Positions 8,498-17,700 of a stretch of 64,000 bases of DNA are shown here, one piece after another. Under the pieces are notes generated by a model that saw nothing but the letters and a program-made list of their open reading frames with translations, was not told the DNA's origin and did not search any database. The position numbers were made by a program, and so were the translations under genes. The stretch's first letter is position 1; every line of letters starts with the position of its first letter. Source of the DNA: Parabacteroides sp900760525 (GTDB lineage: Bacteria; Bacteroidota; Bacteroidia; Bacteroidales; Tannerellaceae). The stretch is taken from NCBI RefSeq assembly GCF_049860805.1, contig NZ_CP187555.1, positions 4,030,001 through 4,094,000 on the forward strand, in the 5' to 3' direction.

Positions 8498-9463
8498 ATG
8501 ATTAAAACAATTTCCGTTTCTCAAATAAAAGAGGCAGCCCAGGAAGCTTACCAGCAATTTAAGGATAATACGGGCGGCAAGAATGCCGACTATATCCCTT
8601 ACTTAGCTAATATCGACAAGAACCTGTTCGGTATCAGTATTTGCCTGTTAGACGGCAGGACCATTACGCTGGGCGATTCTTCCTACCGTTTCGGGATCGA
8701 GTCTGTTTCGAAAGTGCACACGGCTATCCTGGCTCTTCGCCAGTACGGCGCCGAGAAGCTGCTCGAAATGATCGGTGCCGATGCGACCGGCTTGCCTTTC
8801 AACTCCATCATGGCGATCTTGCTTGAAAACGACCATCCTTCCACTCCGTTGGTTAACGCCGGAGCGATCACGGCTTGCAGCATGGTACAGCCGGTCGGTA
8901 ATTCCGACAAGAAGTGGGAAGCCATCGTTTCGAACATCACCGACCTTTGCGGGAGTGCCCCGCAGTTGATCGACGAACTGTATAAGTCCGAGACGGCCAC
9001 CAATTTCAACAACCGTTCCATCGCCTGGTTGCTGAAGAACTACAACCGTATCTACGACGATCCGGATATGTCGCTCGACCTGTACACCCGCCAGTGCTCA
9101 TTGGGTATCACAGCCGAACAACTTTCCATCGCCGCAGCAACCGTTGCCAACGACGGCGTGAACCCGGTTACCAAGAAGCCTGTTTTCGACGCTTCCTTGT
9201 CTCCGAAAATCACTTCCTTAGTGGCTACAGTCGGTTTCTACGAACGTACGGGAGATTGGTTGTACACTTCCGGTATTCCTGCCAAGACAGGTGTAGGCGG
9301 CGGCGTCATGGGTATCATGCCCGGTCACTTCGGTATCTCTGCCTTTGCTCCTCCTTTGGACAGTTCCGGCAACTCTGTAAAAGCACAACTGGCAATAAAA
9401 TACATAATGAATAAGCTGGGCCTCTCCATCTTTGGAAGTACCCGGTTTACAATCACCGATTAA
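8498..9463 (+). CDS. glsA: Glutaminase (serine-dependent beta-lactamase fold, GlsA type)
   Basis: 321 residues from ATG 8498; an in-frame TTG two codons earlier is less likely. It deamidates L-glutamine to L-glutamate and ammonia. The catalytic S-x-x-K motif is visible as SVSK (S69-K72), with the downstream family motifs GITAEQLSIAAATVANDGVNP and AKTGVGGGVMGIMPG. It lies 92 bp after gadB on the same strand and is probably co-transcribed. In an acid-resistance context it feeds glutamate to GadB, and the released ammonia also binds protons. A strong terminator follows. Confidence 0.97.
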   Translation: MIKTISVSQIKEAAQEAYQQFKDNTGGKNADYIPYLANIDKNLFGISICLLDGRTITLGDSSYRFGIESVSKVHTAILALRQYGAEKLLEMIGADATGLPFNSIMAILLENDHPSTPLVNAGAITACSMVQPVGNSDKKWEAIVSNITDLCGSAPQLIDELYKSETATNFNNRSIAWLLKNYNRIYDDPDMSLDLYTRQCSLGITAEQLSIAAATVANDGVNPVTKKPVFDASLSPKITSLVATVGFYERTGDWLYTSGIPAKTGVGGGVMGIMPGHFGISAFAPPLDSSGNSVKAQLAIKYIMNKLGLSIFGSTRFTITD

Positions 9464-9484
9464 AACGGTTTATTCTTTTAGTTG

Positions 9485-9536
9485 ACGAGCCTCCACGCCC
9501 TTGTATTTAACAGGGAGACGGGGGGCTCGTTTTTTG
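9485..9536 (+). terminator. Intrinsic terminator after glsA
   Basis: ACGAGCC (9485-9491) pairs with GGCTCGT (9524-9530), with further pairing of CCC/GGG inside, and is followed directly by a T-run. It ends the gadB-glsA unit. Confidence 0.85.
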
Positions 9537-9591
9537 TGGAAATAATTTTATCATTTTATTATCTTTATTCGGTAAAGTAGCGCATTCTGTA

Positions 9592-9677
9592 ATGTTAAAA
9601 AATATTACCCGCAATAGTAATTTCAAAAACATGGGGTAGTAATCCGATTTGGATGGGGTAGTAGTGACATTTTGATA
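9592..9677. repeat. 86-bp dispersed intergenic repeat, copy 1
   Basis: This stretch matches 55532-55617 over 86 bp without gaps, with about 70 identities. The first 21 bases (from ATGTTAAAAAATATTACCCG on) and the AATCCGATTT core are identical. It is non-coding and lies downstream of glsA. Two copies in one 64-kb window suggest a family spread through the genome. Confidence 0.75.
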
Positions 9678-9828
9678 ATCCTAAATTCGTATTCCTTTAT
9701 CATGCCGGATGTGTTTCAGAAAAACAAGAGGGGATAAATGAAAGAGCCTTGGCGTAAAGGAGTAATTTTTCTAATAAAGCGAACCTTATGTAAACAAATT
9801 TGTTTTCCTTTGTAAAAAGGAAAAAATT

Positions 9829-9882
9829 ATGGATAGCCGTATTGATATAATAAAAGGTATTAAGGAGATGAAACTATTGTAA
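9829..9882 (+). pseudogene. 17-codon ORF resembling the N-terminus of an XRE/HigA-type antitoxin
   Basis: An A-rich leader precedes ATG and a 17-residue frame MDSRIDIIKGIKEMKLL. The opening resembles the first residues of HigA-like antidote proteins, which often begin with an I-x-I-I-K-G-I-H-P-G run; here the match stops after KGI. It may be the stump of a lost gene, a tiny peptide, or chance. Evidence is weak. Confidence 0.2.
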
Positions 9883-10182
9883 TATGAAAAAATGACAATA
9901 ACCCCTTTTTCGCCCTTTTTCTATTTCATCTGAAATTCCGGTTCATTTTGATCTTACATTTTGTCCGCTTAGGCGGTTTTTGTTTGACAACACAAAGTAT
10001 GTGGCAGGCAGCTTGTCCGGTTATCGCTTCTGTTTTGTCAGCCGGAGTAAGAAAAATAGGAAAATATGATAAAGCCCAACTCCCGGAGAATCGAATATTT
10101 GCAGACAAGGTCGGGGCGCGGATCATTTATGGAAAAAGTATTTTCACGTCTTTTCGGCGTGAGCTGCGCAGAATTTTGAAAT

Positions 10183-10288
10183 GACGACCGTCTTCGTTGC
10201 CATGAACATTGACTTCGTATGTAACGACGACCGTCTTCGTGGCGATGAAGTCCCTTGTCATGGCGATGACGACCGTCTTCATGGTGAT
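10183..10288. repeat. Five-unit tandem array of 21-22 bp
   Basis: Units begin at 10183, 10204, 10226, 10247 and 10268. Odd units share GACGACCGTCTTCGTGGCGA-like sequence with small changes; even units are diverged (GAAGTCCCTTGTCATGGCGA at 10247). Because 21 is a multiple of three, long frames cross it on both strands, which explains the apparent small ORFs here. Confidence 0.75.
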
Positions 10289-10419
10289 AAACCGGCAAAT
10301 AAATGGAAAAAAGCTCGTTTTACCTTCAAAAAAGGGGTATCTGGATTTTTTCATCACCAGACCCATCAATTGTTAAATAATTTGTTTTTTACAATAAGTG
10401 AATAATAATGCCCCAGAAT

Positions 10420-11193
10420 TTATTTGTTTGTCTGGGGAGAACCGGCCGGTTCACTCTCTGCCGCTTGTCCGGCAGGGGCGGCATGTGTCTCATTATAGTA
10501 ATCTTCTTTTTTCTTGTTTGCCGACTGTACTAAGCTCGTGACATAGACCGTGAAGATCGGGAACATCATCATGCCGAGAGCAGCCAGCAGGACCGACAGG
10601 ATGCGTCCTGTAGGAGTGATCGCGATGATGTTCGAACCGACGGTCGTCACGTCCATGAAAGCCCACCAGAGGGCGTCGCTGTAATCCTTGACTTCGGGGT
10701 TCACTTTCTGTTCGATCACGAAAAAGATCAGGCTGGAGAAATAGACCATTGCCAGCAACATCGTCAGGTAGGAGACGAAGAGGCCGGAAGCCCGGTTCGA
10801 AGTCAGCCAGCCGACGACGATCGCCAGTGCCCATCCGCTGCGTACGAGCGGGATGAAACGCAGGAAATAGGTCACCTCGGCCGAAAAAGTAAAGCCATAG
10901 TAATCTATTATATTAAGATAAGGAATCGAAACCAGCAGGAAGAGAAAATGGGTTTGCAAATAATGAATTTTATCTTTTGATAAGAAAAACTCCAATATGA
11001 AATCGGCAATGAAGAACATACAGATCCAGAACTGCGTTTTCAGATACGAGGTTTGCGAGATGAACGGTATATTATTGAACGTGTCGATCGAAATATCTAC
11101 GATGAGGAACAACGATAGCAGTAATATCATCACATGAAGTACTCCGTAGATACCTCGCTTTTCATAAAAAAAGTCGTTGAATGCAGTTCTCAT
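10420..11193 (-). CDS. Six-helix potassium-channel-like ion channel with non-canonical filter
   Basis: 257 residues from the ATG at 11193; the longer frame to 11352 runs into the divergent promoter region. Hydrophobic segments fit a voltage-gated-type 6-TM channel, ending with a pore helix (DALWWAFMDV), the filter TTVGSN (residues 183-188) and a last helix (ILSVLLAALGMMMFPIFTVYV). In potassium channels this site reads TVGYGD; here Tyr, Gly and Asp are replaced by Ser, Asn and Ile, so selectivity may differ. A short Ala/Glu/Pro-rich tail lacks an RCK domain. A channel of this kind beside gadB, glsA and gadC probably balances charge during acid stress. Confidence 0.85.
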   Translation of the reverse strand: MRTAFNDFFYEKRGIYGVLHVMILLLSLFLIVDISIDTFNNIPFISQTSYLKTQFWICMFFIADFILEFFLSKDKIHYLQTHFLFLLVSIPYLNIIDYYGFTFSAEVTYFLRFIPLVRSGWALAIVVGWLTSNRASGLFVSYLTMLLAMVYFSSLIFFVIEQKVNPEVKDYSDALWWAFMDVTTVGSNIIAITPTGRILSVLLAALGMMMFPIFTVYVTSLVQSANKKKEDYYNETHAAPAGQAAESEPAGSPQTNK

Positions 11194-11370
11194 TATCTTT
11201 AAATATTTTATCCGATGAAACAACAAAATGACACCTTTTGTTTTTAACACTTGTCTGTTAATTAACCAAGTTTGACATTTTGTTGACAAACTAACACAAA
11301 AAGGAGTTGTTATACTGTCAATACAAGCGAAACTAAACGAAACAAAATTCACTTTTTAATAGTAAAATTC

Positions 11371-12954
11371 ATGGCAAATATTGGAAAAGCAGTAAAACTT
11401 GGAGTATTTACTCTTGCGATTATGAATGTTACGGCAGTCGTCTCACTCCGCGGACTGCCGGCCGAGGCTGTGTATGGACTTAGTTCAGCCTTTTATTATC
11501 TTTTTGCAGCAATCGTGTTCTTAATTCCTACTTCGTTGGTGGCTGCCGAGTTGGCCGCCATGTTTCAGGATAAACAGGGCGGGGTGTTCCGATGGGTAGG
11601 AGAGGCCTATGGCAAGAAATGGGGCTTCTTAGCTATCTGGGTGCAATGGATCGAAAGTACGATCTGGTATCCGACCGTGTTGACTTTCGGTGCCGTTTCC
11701 ATCGCGTTTATCGGGATGAACGATGCGCACGACATGACGCTGGCTTCGAACAAAATGTACACGCTGGTTGTGGTATTGATTATTTATTGGCTTGCAACTT
11801 TCATCTCTTTGAAAGGGTTGAGCTGGGTAGGTAAAGTGGCTAAAGTGGGCGGTATCGTCGGTACGATCATCCCGGCTGCCTTGCTGATTATCTTAGGTAT
11901 TGTGTACCTGGCTTCCGGGGGGCATTCCAATATGGACTTCCATAGCAATTTCTTCCCCGACTTTACGAAGTTCGACAACTTAGTGCTTGCTTCCAGTATT
12001 TTCCTCTTTTATGCCGGTATGGAAATGGGCGGTATTCACGTGAAGGATGTGCAGAACCCTTCCGTCAACTATCCGAAGGCCGTGTTTATCGGTGCTTTGA
12101 TTACTGTGTTGATCTTCGTGTTGGGAACATTCGCATTGGGTATTATTATCCCGCAGAAGGATATTAACCTGACACAGAGTTTGCTGGTTGGTTTCGACAA
12201 CTATTTCAAATTTATCCATGCTTCCTGGTTGTCACCGGTTATCGCCGTTGCGTTGGCTTTCGGTGTGCTGGCAGGTGTATTGACATGGGTTGCCGGTCCG
12301 TCAAAAGGTATCTTTGCCGTAGGTAAAGCCGGTTATCTGCCTCCGTTCTTCCAGAAAACAAACAAGTTGGGCGTACAGAAAAATATCCTGTTGATCCAGG
12401 GTCTGGCCGTTACATTCCTGAGCTTGTTGTTCGTGGTCATGCCTTCCGTACAGAGCTTCTATCAGATTCTGTCACAGTTGACGGTTATCCTGTATCTGAT
12501 TATGTATATGCTGATGTTCTCCGGTGCAATCGCACTGCGTTACCGGATGAAGAAAGCCGGTCGTCCGTTCCGTATCGGTAAGAATGGCAACGGTCTGATG
12601 TGGTTTATCGGCGGTCTTGGTTTCTGCGGTTCACTGCTCGCTTTCGTTCTGAGCTTTATTCCGCCCAGCCAGATTTCTACAGGTAACAATACCGTTTGGT
12701 TTGCCGTGCTGATTATCGGTGCTATCGTGGTGGTAGCCGCTCCGTTCATTATTTACGCTGCTAAAAAACCGTCTTGGATAGACCCGAACACAGAGTTCGA
12801 ACCGTTCCATTGGGAAGTCGACAAACAGGCACAGGGAGCTGCTGCAACTACTACAAGCGCAACTTCTGCAACAACTGCCTCCGCCCCTAAAATGCCGGGT
12901 GGCAGCAGTACGACGACAGGCGCGTCTTCTTCCGGAACACCGGGTAAGGCGTAA
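11371..12954 (+). CDS. gadC: Glutamate/GABA antiporter, APC superfamily
   Basis: 527 residues, about twelve transmembrane helices. It exchanges outside glutamate for inside GABA, completing the proton-consuming cycle with GadB. Family motifs near the N-terminus include RGLPAEAVYGLSSAFYYL and the EVA-type segment LVAAELAAMFQDKQGGVFRWVGEAYG. Length is close to E. coli GadC (511). The extreme C-terminus, where GadC carries its pH-sensing C-plug, is here a low-complexity tail of about 50 residues rich in Thr, Ser, Ala and Gly. It is divergent from the channel gene (177-bp gap) and ends at a hairpin. Confidence 0.93.
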   Translation: MANIGKAVKLGVFTLAIMNVTAVVSLRGLPAEAVYGLSSAFYYLFAAIVFLIPTSLVAAELAAMFQDKQGGVFRWVGEAYGKKWGFLAIWVQWIESTIWYPTVLTFGAVSIAFIGMNDAHDMTLASNKMYTLVVVLIIYWLATFISLKGLSWVGKVAKVGGIVGTIIPAALLIILGIVYLASGGHSNMDFHSNFFPDFTKFDNLVLASSIFLFYAGMEMGGIHVKDVQNPSVNYPKAVFIGALITVLIFVLGTFALGIIIPQKDINLTQSLLVGFDNYFKFIHASWLSPVIAVALAFGVLAGVLTWVAGPSKGIFAVGKAGYLPPFFQKTNKLGVQKNILLIQGLAVTFLSLLFVVMPSVQSFYQILSQLTVILYLIMYMLMFSGAIALRYRMKKAGRPFRIGKNGNGLMWFIGGLGFCGSLLAFVLSFIPPSQISTGNNTVWFAVLIIGAIVVVAAPFIIYAAKKPSWIDPNTEFEPFHWEVDKQAQGAAATTTSATSATTASAPKMPGGSSTTTGASSSGTPGKA

Positions 12955-12995
12955 ATGTGTACACTGAAAATATATATTATTGGTAATAGAATGAA

Positions 12996-13030
12996 ACAAG
13001 GGCAGTTCACAATGTGTGGACCGCCCTTGT
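12996..13030. terminator. Bidirectional hairpin between gadC and susD
   Basis: ACAAGGGC (12996-13003) pairs with GCCCTTGT (13023-13030), extended inward by GTTCACA/TGTGGAC with one wobble. The genes on both sides converge on it. T-content after the stem is low on the plus strand. Confidence 0.7.
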
Positions 13031-13057
13031 CAATTTAAAGACTAATACCTGATGATG

Positions 13058-14782
13058 TTACCAACCTGTGTTCTGTATCAATTTATCGTTGAGGTCTATT
13101 TCGGACTGCGGGATAGGCCATAGATTATATTTTTCATCAATGGTTTTCGTTCCGCCGATCAGCTTGCCCATGATATCGGTTTCTTTCATGCCATTGGTTT
13201 TCTCTACCAATTCGCCCCACCTGCGGAGGTCAAAGAAACGGAGGCCTTCAAGTGCAAACTCAACGGCGCGCTCATGTTTGATACGCTCAAACACTTCGTC
13301 TTGCGAATTGGCAGCCAGCCAAGCCGGACCGCTGTTCAATCCCGGCATACCTACACGGCTACGCACTTAGTTGATGTAGATAACCGCATTGTTCTGGTCA
13401 TTCGTTTGGTTGTAGCATTCAGCCAGCATCAACAAAACATCGGCATAACGGATGATCGGCCAGTTGACGGGCGAGTTGCCGCGATCTGCGATCTGGCTTC
13501 CCCAATCGTATTCCTGGACAAATTTGCGCCAGAGGTAGGCGTCGTGATTAAAGGCGTTACGTACATATCCGTTTCCTTCGTTGGAATGATATACGCCATC
13601 ATTCGATAGCACCATTTCGCAATCTGCCGCTGCATTGTATACCCATCCTTTGTAAGTGGTGTAGGGGAGAATGACGGTTGCTGCCATACGCGGGTCGCGT
13701 TGTTCATACATGGCTTTCAGCTTGTCAACGGCAGGTGGATAGCTTACCACCTTTTGTCCGTTTTCATCGAATTGGCTTTGATAAAGATCCTCATCGCTGA
13801 TGCCTTTAAAGAAATCATCCCGGTTGTAAGGCTTTCCATCGATACAGTCATACATGGCTACCAATTCCTGCGACGCAACATTCGCATTGATACAACCGCC
13901 GTAGGAGGCACGGTTTCCGAGGAATTGTACATGCAGCCCGTAAGGAGTGGAGCTACCGCCCATGTGTTCGACGGCAAAGATGATCTCGTTGCAATCGTCG
14001 GCTCCGTTTTCATAGCCCGACGGACGGAACAGGTCTGCATAGCTGCTGTGCAGCGTGTAGCCATATCCTCCGTTAACCACTTGCAGGAAGTCGGCTTTTG
14101 CTTTTTCATACTCTTTATTGTAGAGATAGACTTTTCCGCGCAGGGCATAGGCGGCCCCTTGCGATGCTTGTCCGACGGAACTGCGTGTCTTGGGCAGGTT
14201 TTCGATGGCAAACGTCAGGTCGTTCAATACAAATTCGCGTACCTCTTCGGCCGTATTGCGTGGATTCAGCATTTCCGAAGCATCTCCCGTAAAGGTCTCG
14301 TCGTAGATGGGCACTCCGCCGAAATAATTCAACAGGTTGCTGTAGAGCAATCCTCTTATAAAGCGGGACTCGGCTATATACTGGATCCGTATGCTTTCAT
14401 CGAGGTTGCTTTTTCCCATATTGGCGATCATGTTGTTCGCCCGGGAGATTCCTTCGTATAGACCGGACCAAGTTTCGCTGAACCCTCCATAAGAGGCGTT
14501 AGCGATACCCATCGATATATTGTACTTGTCATAGGCCGGCCACCAACCGTTATAGCTCCAACCTAAATCGGTCGCAGACTCCAAGGCGTAGAAGCCGTTG
14601 TAGACGCTTGAGCCATTCAGTGCCTGATAGACTCCGACCATCGTTTCATACGCTTTTTGCGAATCGTTGAAATCGATTACTACAGAGTCGTGAGGCAATT
14701 GTTCCAAATCGTAGCAGCCCGTGAGGGAAGTCAGTAAGCTGCATACGCATATACCTGATAAAAATCGTTTTATGTTTTTCAT
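13058..14782 (-). pseudogene. SusD-like lipoprotein with premature in-frame stop
   Basis: The frame from ATG 14782 encodes a SusD/RagB family protein (lipobox LTGC near residue 23; SusD-type LRGKVYLYNKEYEKAKADF TPR segment; YADVLLMLAECYNQTND). At codon 472 it meets TAA (13367-13369), and the same frame then continues for 102 codons as VRSRVGMPGLN...FALEGLRFFDLRRWGE to the normal end at 13058. Intact relatives have YINEVRxRAG here, so TAA stands in place of a GAA glutamate codon; one G-to-T change explains it. The remaining 471 residues lack the C-terminal part of the fold. Readthrough, reinitiation at the adjacent GTG, a real loss of function and a sequencing error are all possible. Confidence 0.9.
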
Positions 14783-14794
14783 AACTCTTAATCT

Positions 14795-17700
14795 TTAAAA
14801 TTCAACATTGATACCTACTACTGCCTGGCGCATCGTCGGATAAACCAGGTTGTCTGTTTCAGGATCGATGCCTTTCCACCCTGTGATCGTGAAAAAGTTT
14901 TCCAACGAACCATAGACACGCAGTTTTTGAACAAAGATCTTTTGTGTCAGCAACTTCGGGAAAGTATACCCCAATTGGATATTACGAATTTTCCAGAAAT
15001 CGCGGTTTTGCATCCAGGTGGTATTATTGTTGTCGGTAGCAATGATACCTTGTGAAGAAAGACGCGGATACTTGGCATTGGTAACCCCTTCTCTCCAAGC
15101 ATTCTCGACAACGTATTTGGATAGCTGATGGTCCTTCGATACTGAAGTGGAGAAGTAGTTCTCATTGATGTAGCCCTGATAGCCGAATGCTCCATCCATA
15201 CTGATCGACAGGTCGATGCCTTTATAGGCGACATACAGGTTCAATCCTAAGTAGTCTGTCGGATTGGTGTTGCCTGCTACGGTACGGTCTTCTGTGTCGA
15301 TGACACCGTTATGATCGAGGTCTTTGAACAAGACATCCCCTTTGGTCGGTACGCGACCGAGGGCTTCGAATGCTTTCGGGTTGGCGGCTATCATGTCGTC
15401 GACGAGTTTCAGATCCGCATCGGATTGGATGATCCGGTCGGTTTCGTACATATACATGTCACCGATGGAACCGCCTTCTTTGATGTATTTGTAACCGTCT
15501 AATGAGTAGTCTTCACCCTGGAACTTATCAATCGTGTTTTTGATATGGGTGTAGTTCATGGTTATGCCGTAGGAGAAATCACCGATACGGTCGTTCCATC
15601 CCAATGTCAGTTCGATACCTTTGTTGCTGACTTCTGCTGCATTGGTCGTCGCTGCTTTTGCCGTTCCGTGGACACTCGGGATCGGGAGTTGGATCAAAAT
15701 ACCGTCCGTCTTTTTGTTGAAGTAGTCGAACGTACCGTTTAGGCGGTTATTGAGAACATTGAAATCAAGCCCTATGTCGGTTACGTTTGTCTTTTCCCAG
15801 GTCAGAAGCGGATTTGCCAGATTGGCTATTTTCCAACCGGTTTGCGCAAGGCCGTTTATGACATACGTGGCGTTGGAGTAAGTCGAACGGGAGGCATAAT
15901 TACCTACAGAATTATTTCCCAGCGAACCGTAGGATGCACGGATCTTCAAATTATCCAACCAGTCGTATTCTTTCATGAACTCTTCTTCGCTGATTCGCCA
16001 AGCGACAGATCCTGAGGGGAACCAGCCATAGCGGTTGCCTTGCAGGAAGCGTGAAGAACCGTCGGAACGGAGATTGAACTCAGCCAGGTATTTGTTTTCC
16101 CAATCCAGGTTGATACGTCCGAAGTAAGAGCGCATAGCCCAGACCTGCTTGCTGCCGGAGGCAGAAAGTTCTCCGTTAGCCGCATCCATCACAGACAGGC
16201 TCGAGTCGATCAGGTCTTTTCGCTCGGTTGTCTCTTTTTCTTCCGTATAGCGTTCCTGGCTTGCACCGGCCATGATTCCGAAGCCCAATCTATCTTCTAA
16301 AAAGCGATGGCTGTAGTTGGCTACGATGTCCATGAAGTTACGTTCGTAACGGTTGTTCAGTTGCTTGATATAAGACTGTCCCTTGCCTTCTACCAAAATA
16401 GTATTGTTGGAAAAATTCCAGAAGTCATGGAATACCGGAATGACTTTCTGGTTATTGCCGGTAAATTCATAGACCATGCTCCCGGTTACACTCAAATCCT
16501 TGATTGGGTTTACGGTCAGGAAGAAGCGCCCTTTTCCGTTGCGGGTGATGTTGTCGCCACGTGTGGAGTGCAAGTTGGCCAGCATATTGTTGGCTGATTC
16601 CGAAACATCCGCTTGCGGATCCTGCATACCGCCATATTTCCCGTCATGTTTCAAAATCATGGCAGGAGATGTGGCATAAGCCCAACCGAATTCACCCGAT
16701 CCCGGATCTGACTTGCCGTAATAACCGCTGAAATTCAACCCCATTTTCAACCAATCGGTAACATTGGCCGTGATGTTTGAGAGGGCATGGTAACGCTGAT
16801 ACCCGGCATTCTCCATAATACCCGGATTGTCATAGTAGCCCAATGATCCGTAAAACTGTATGGATTCGCTTCCTCCCTGCATCGAAACGGTATGGTTACT
16901 TCCGACACCTGTTTGGAAAGATTCGTCTAACCAGTTGGTATTCGGATATTTCAACGGATTCTGGCCTCCATCGGCACGCCATTCCTGGATGGATGTCACG
17001 GTATAGGGAGCGGCTACATTGGCATTGTCGTACCCCTCGTTTATGTACTCCATATAATCGGCGTAATTGCTGACCGGTTCCAAAATCCCTTTACGGGCAC
17101 TTTGGAAAGAGACATAGCCGTTGTAAGAGAGTTTCATCTTGCCGGTATGCCCTGTTTTGGTAGTTACCAAGATAACGCCATTGGCAGCACGTGAACCGTA
17201 GATGGCTGAAGATGCGGCATCTTTCAAAATGGAGATATTATCCACATCGTTGATGTTGATGTTGCTTAACGAGCCTTCCACACCATCGATGATGACCAAT
17301 GGGTCTGCATTGTTCAGGGTTCCGACGCCACGAATCTTGATGGTGGCATCGTCGCTGCCCGGACGGTTTTTGGCAGAGGTGACGTTTACACCGGCTGCCG
17401 CTCCTGCCAAAGCATTCGAGAGATTGGTGATCGGACGGCTTTCCGCCATGTCGGATATCTTGACAGAGGCAACCGAACCGGAGAGGTTGATTTTCTTTTG
17501 TGTACCATAACCTACGACTACCACTTCTTCCAATGCTTGTGTGTCTTCCCGCAGTTCGATGTCGATGGTAGCTGAGTTTCCTAATTTGATATGGCGTGTG
17601 GCATATCCGATGTAGGAAATGACCAATGTTTCTCCTTGTGATGCGGAGATGGAGAAATGTCCCGAGCCGTCCGTAATAGTCCCGTTGCTTGTGCCTTCGA

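Larger units (their letters stand above)
9540..10419. other. 880-bp gap in the gad island
   Basis: No convincing gene. It holds the 86-bp repeat (9592-9677), the 17-codon ORF (9829-9882), a weak hairpin CCGC-TTAG-GCGG with a T-run at 9962-9978, and the 21-bp tandem array at 10183-10288. Short frames on both strands across 9926-10369 are low-complexity or repeat-derived and were not called. Confidence 0.6.

Noticed and set aside
9926..10369. Several 66-86 codon frames on both strands
   Set aside because: They run through the 21-bp array or low-complexity DNA, overlap one another and lack leaders.
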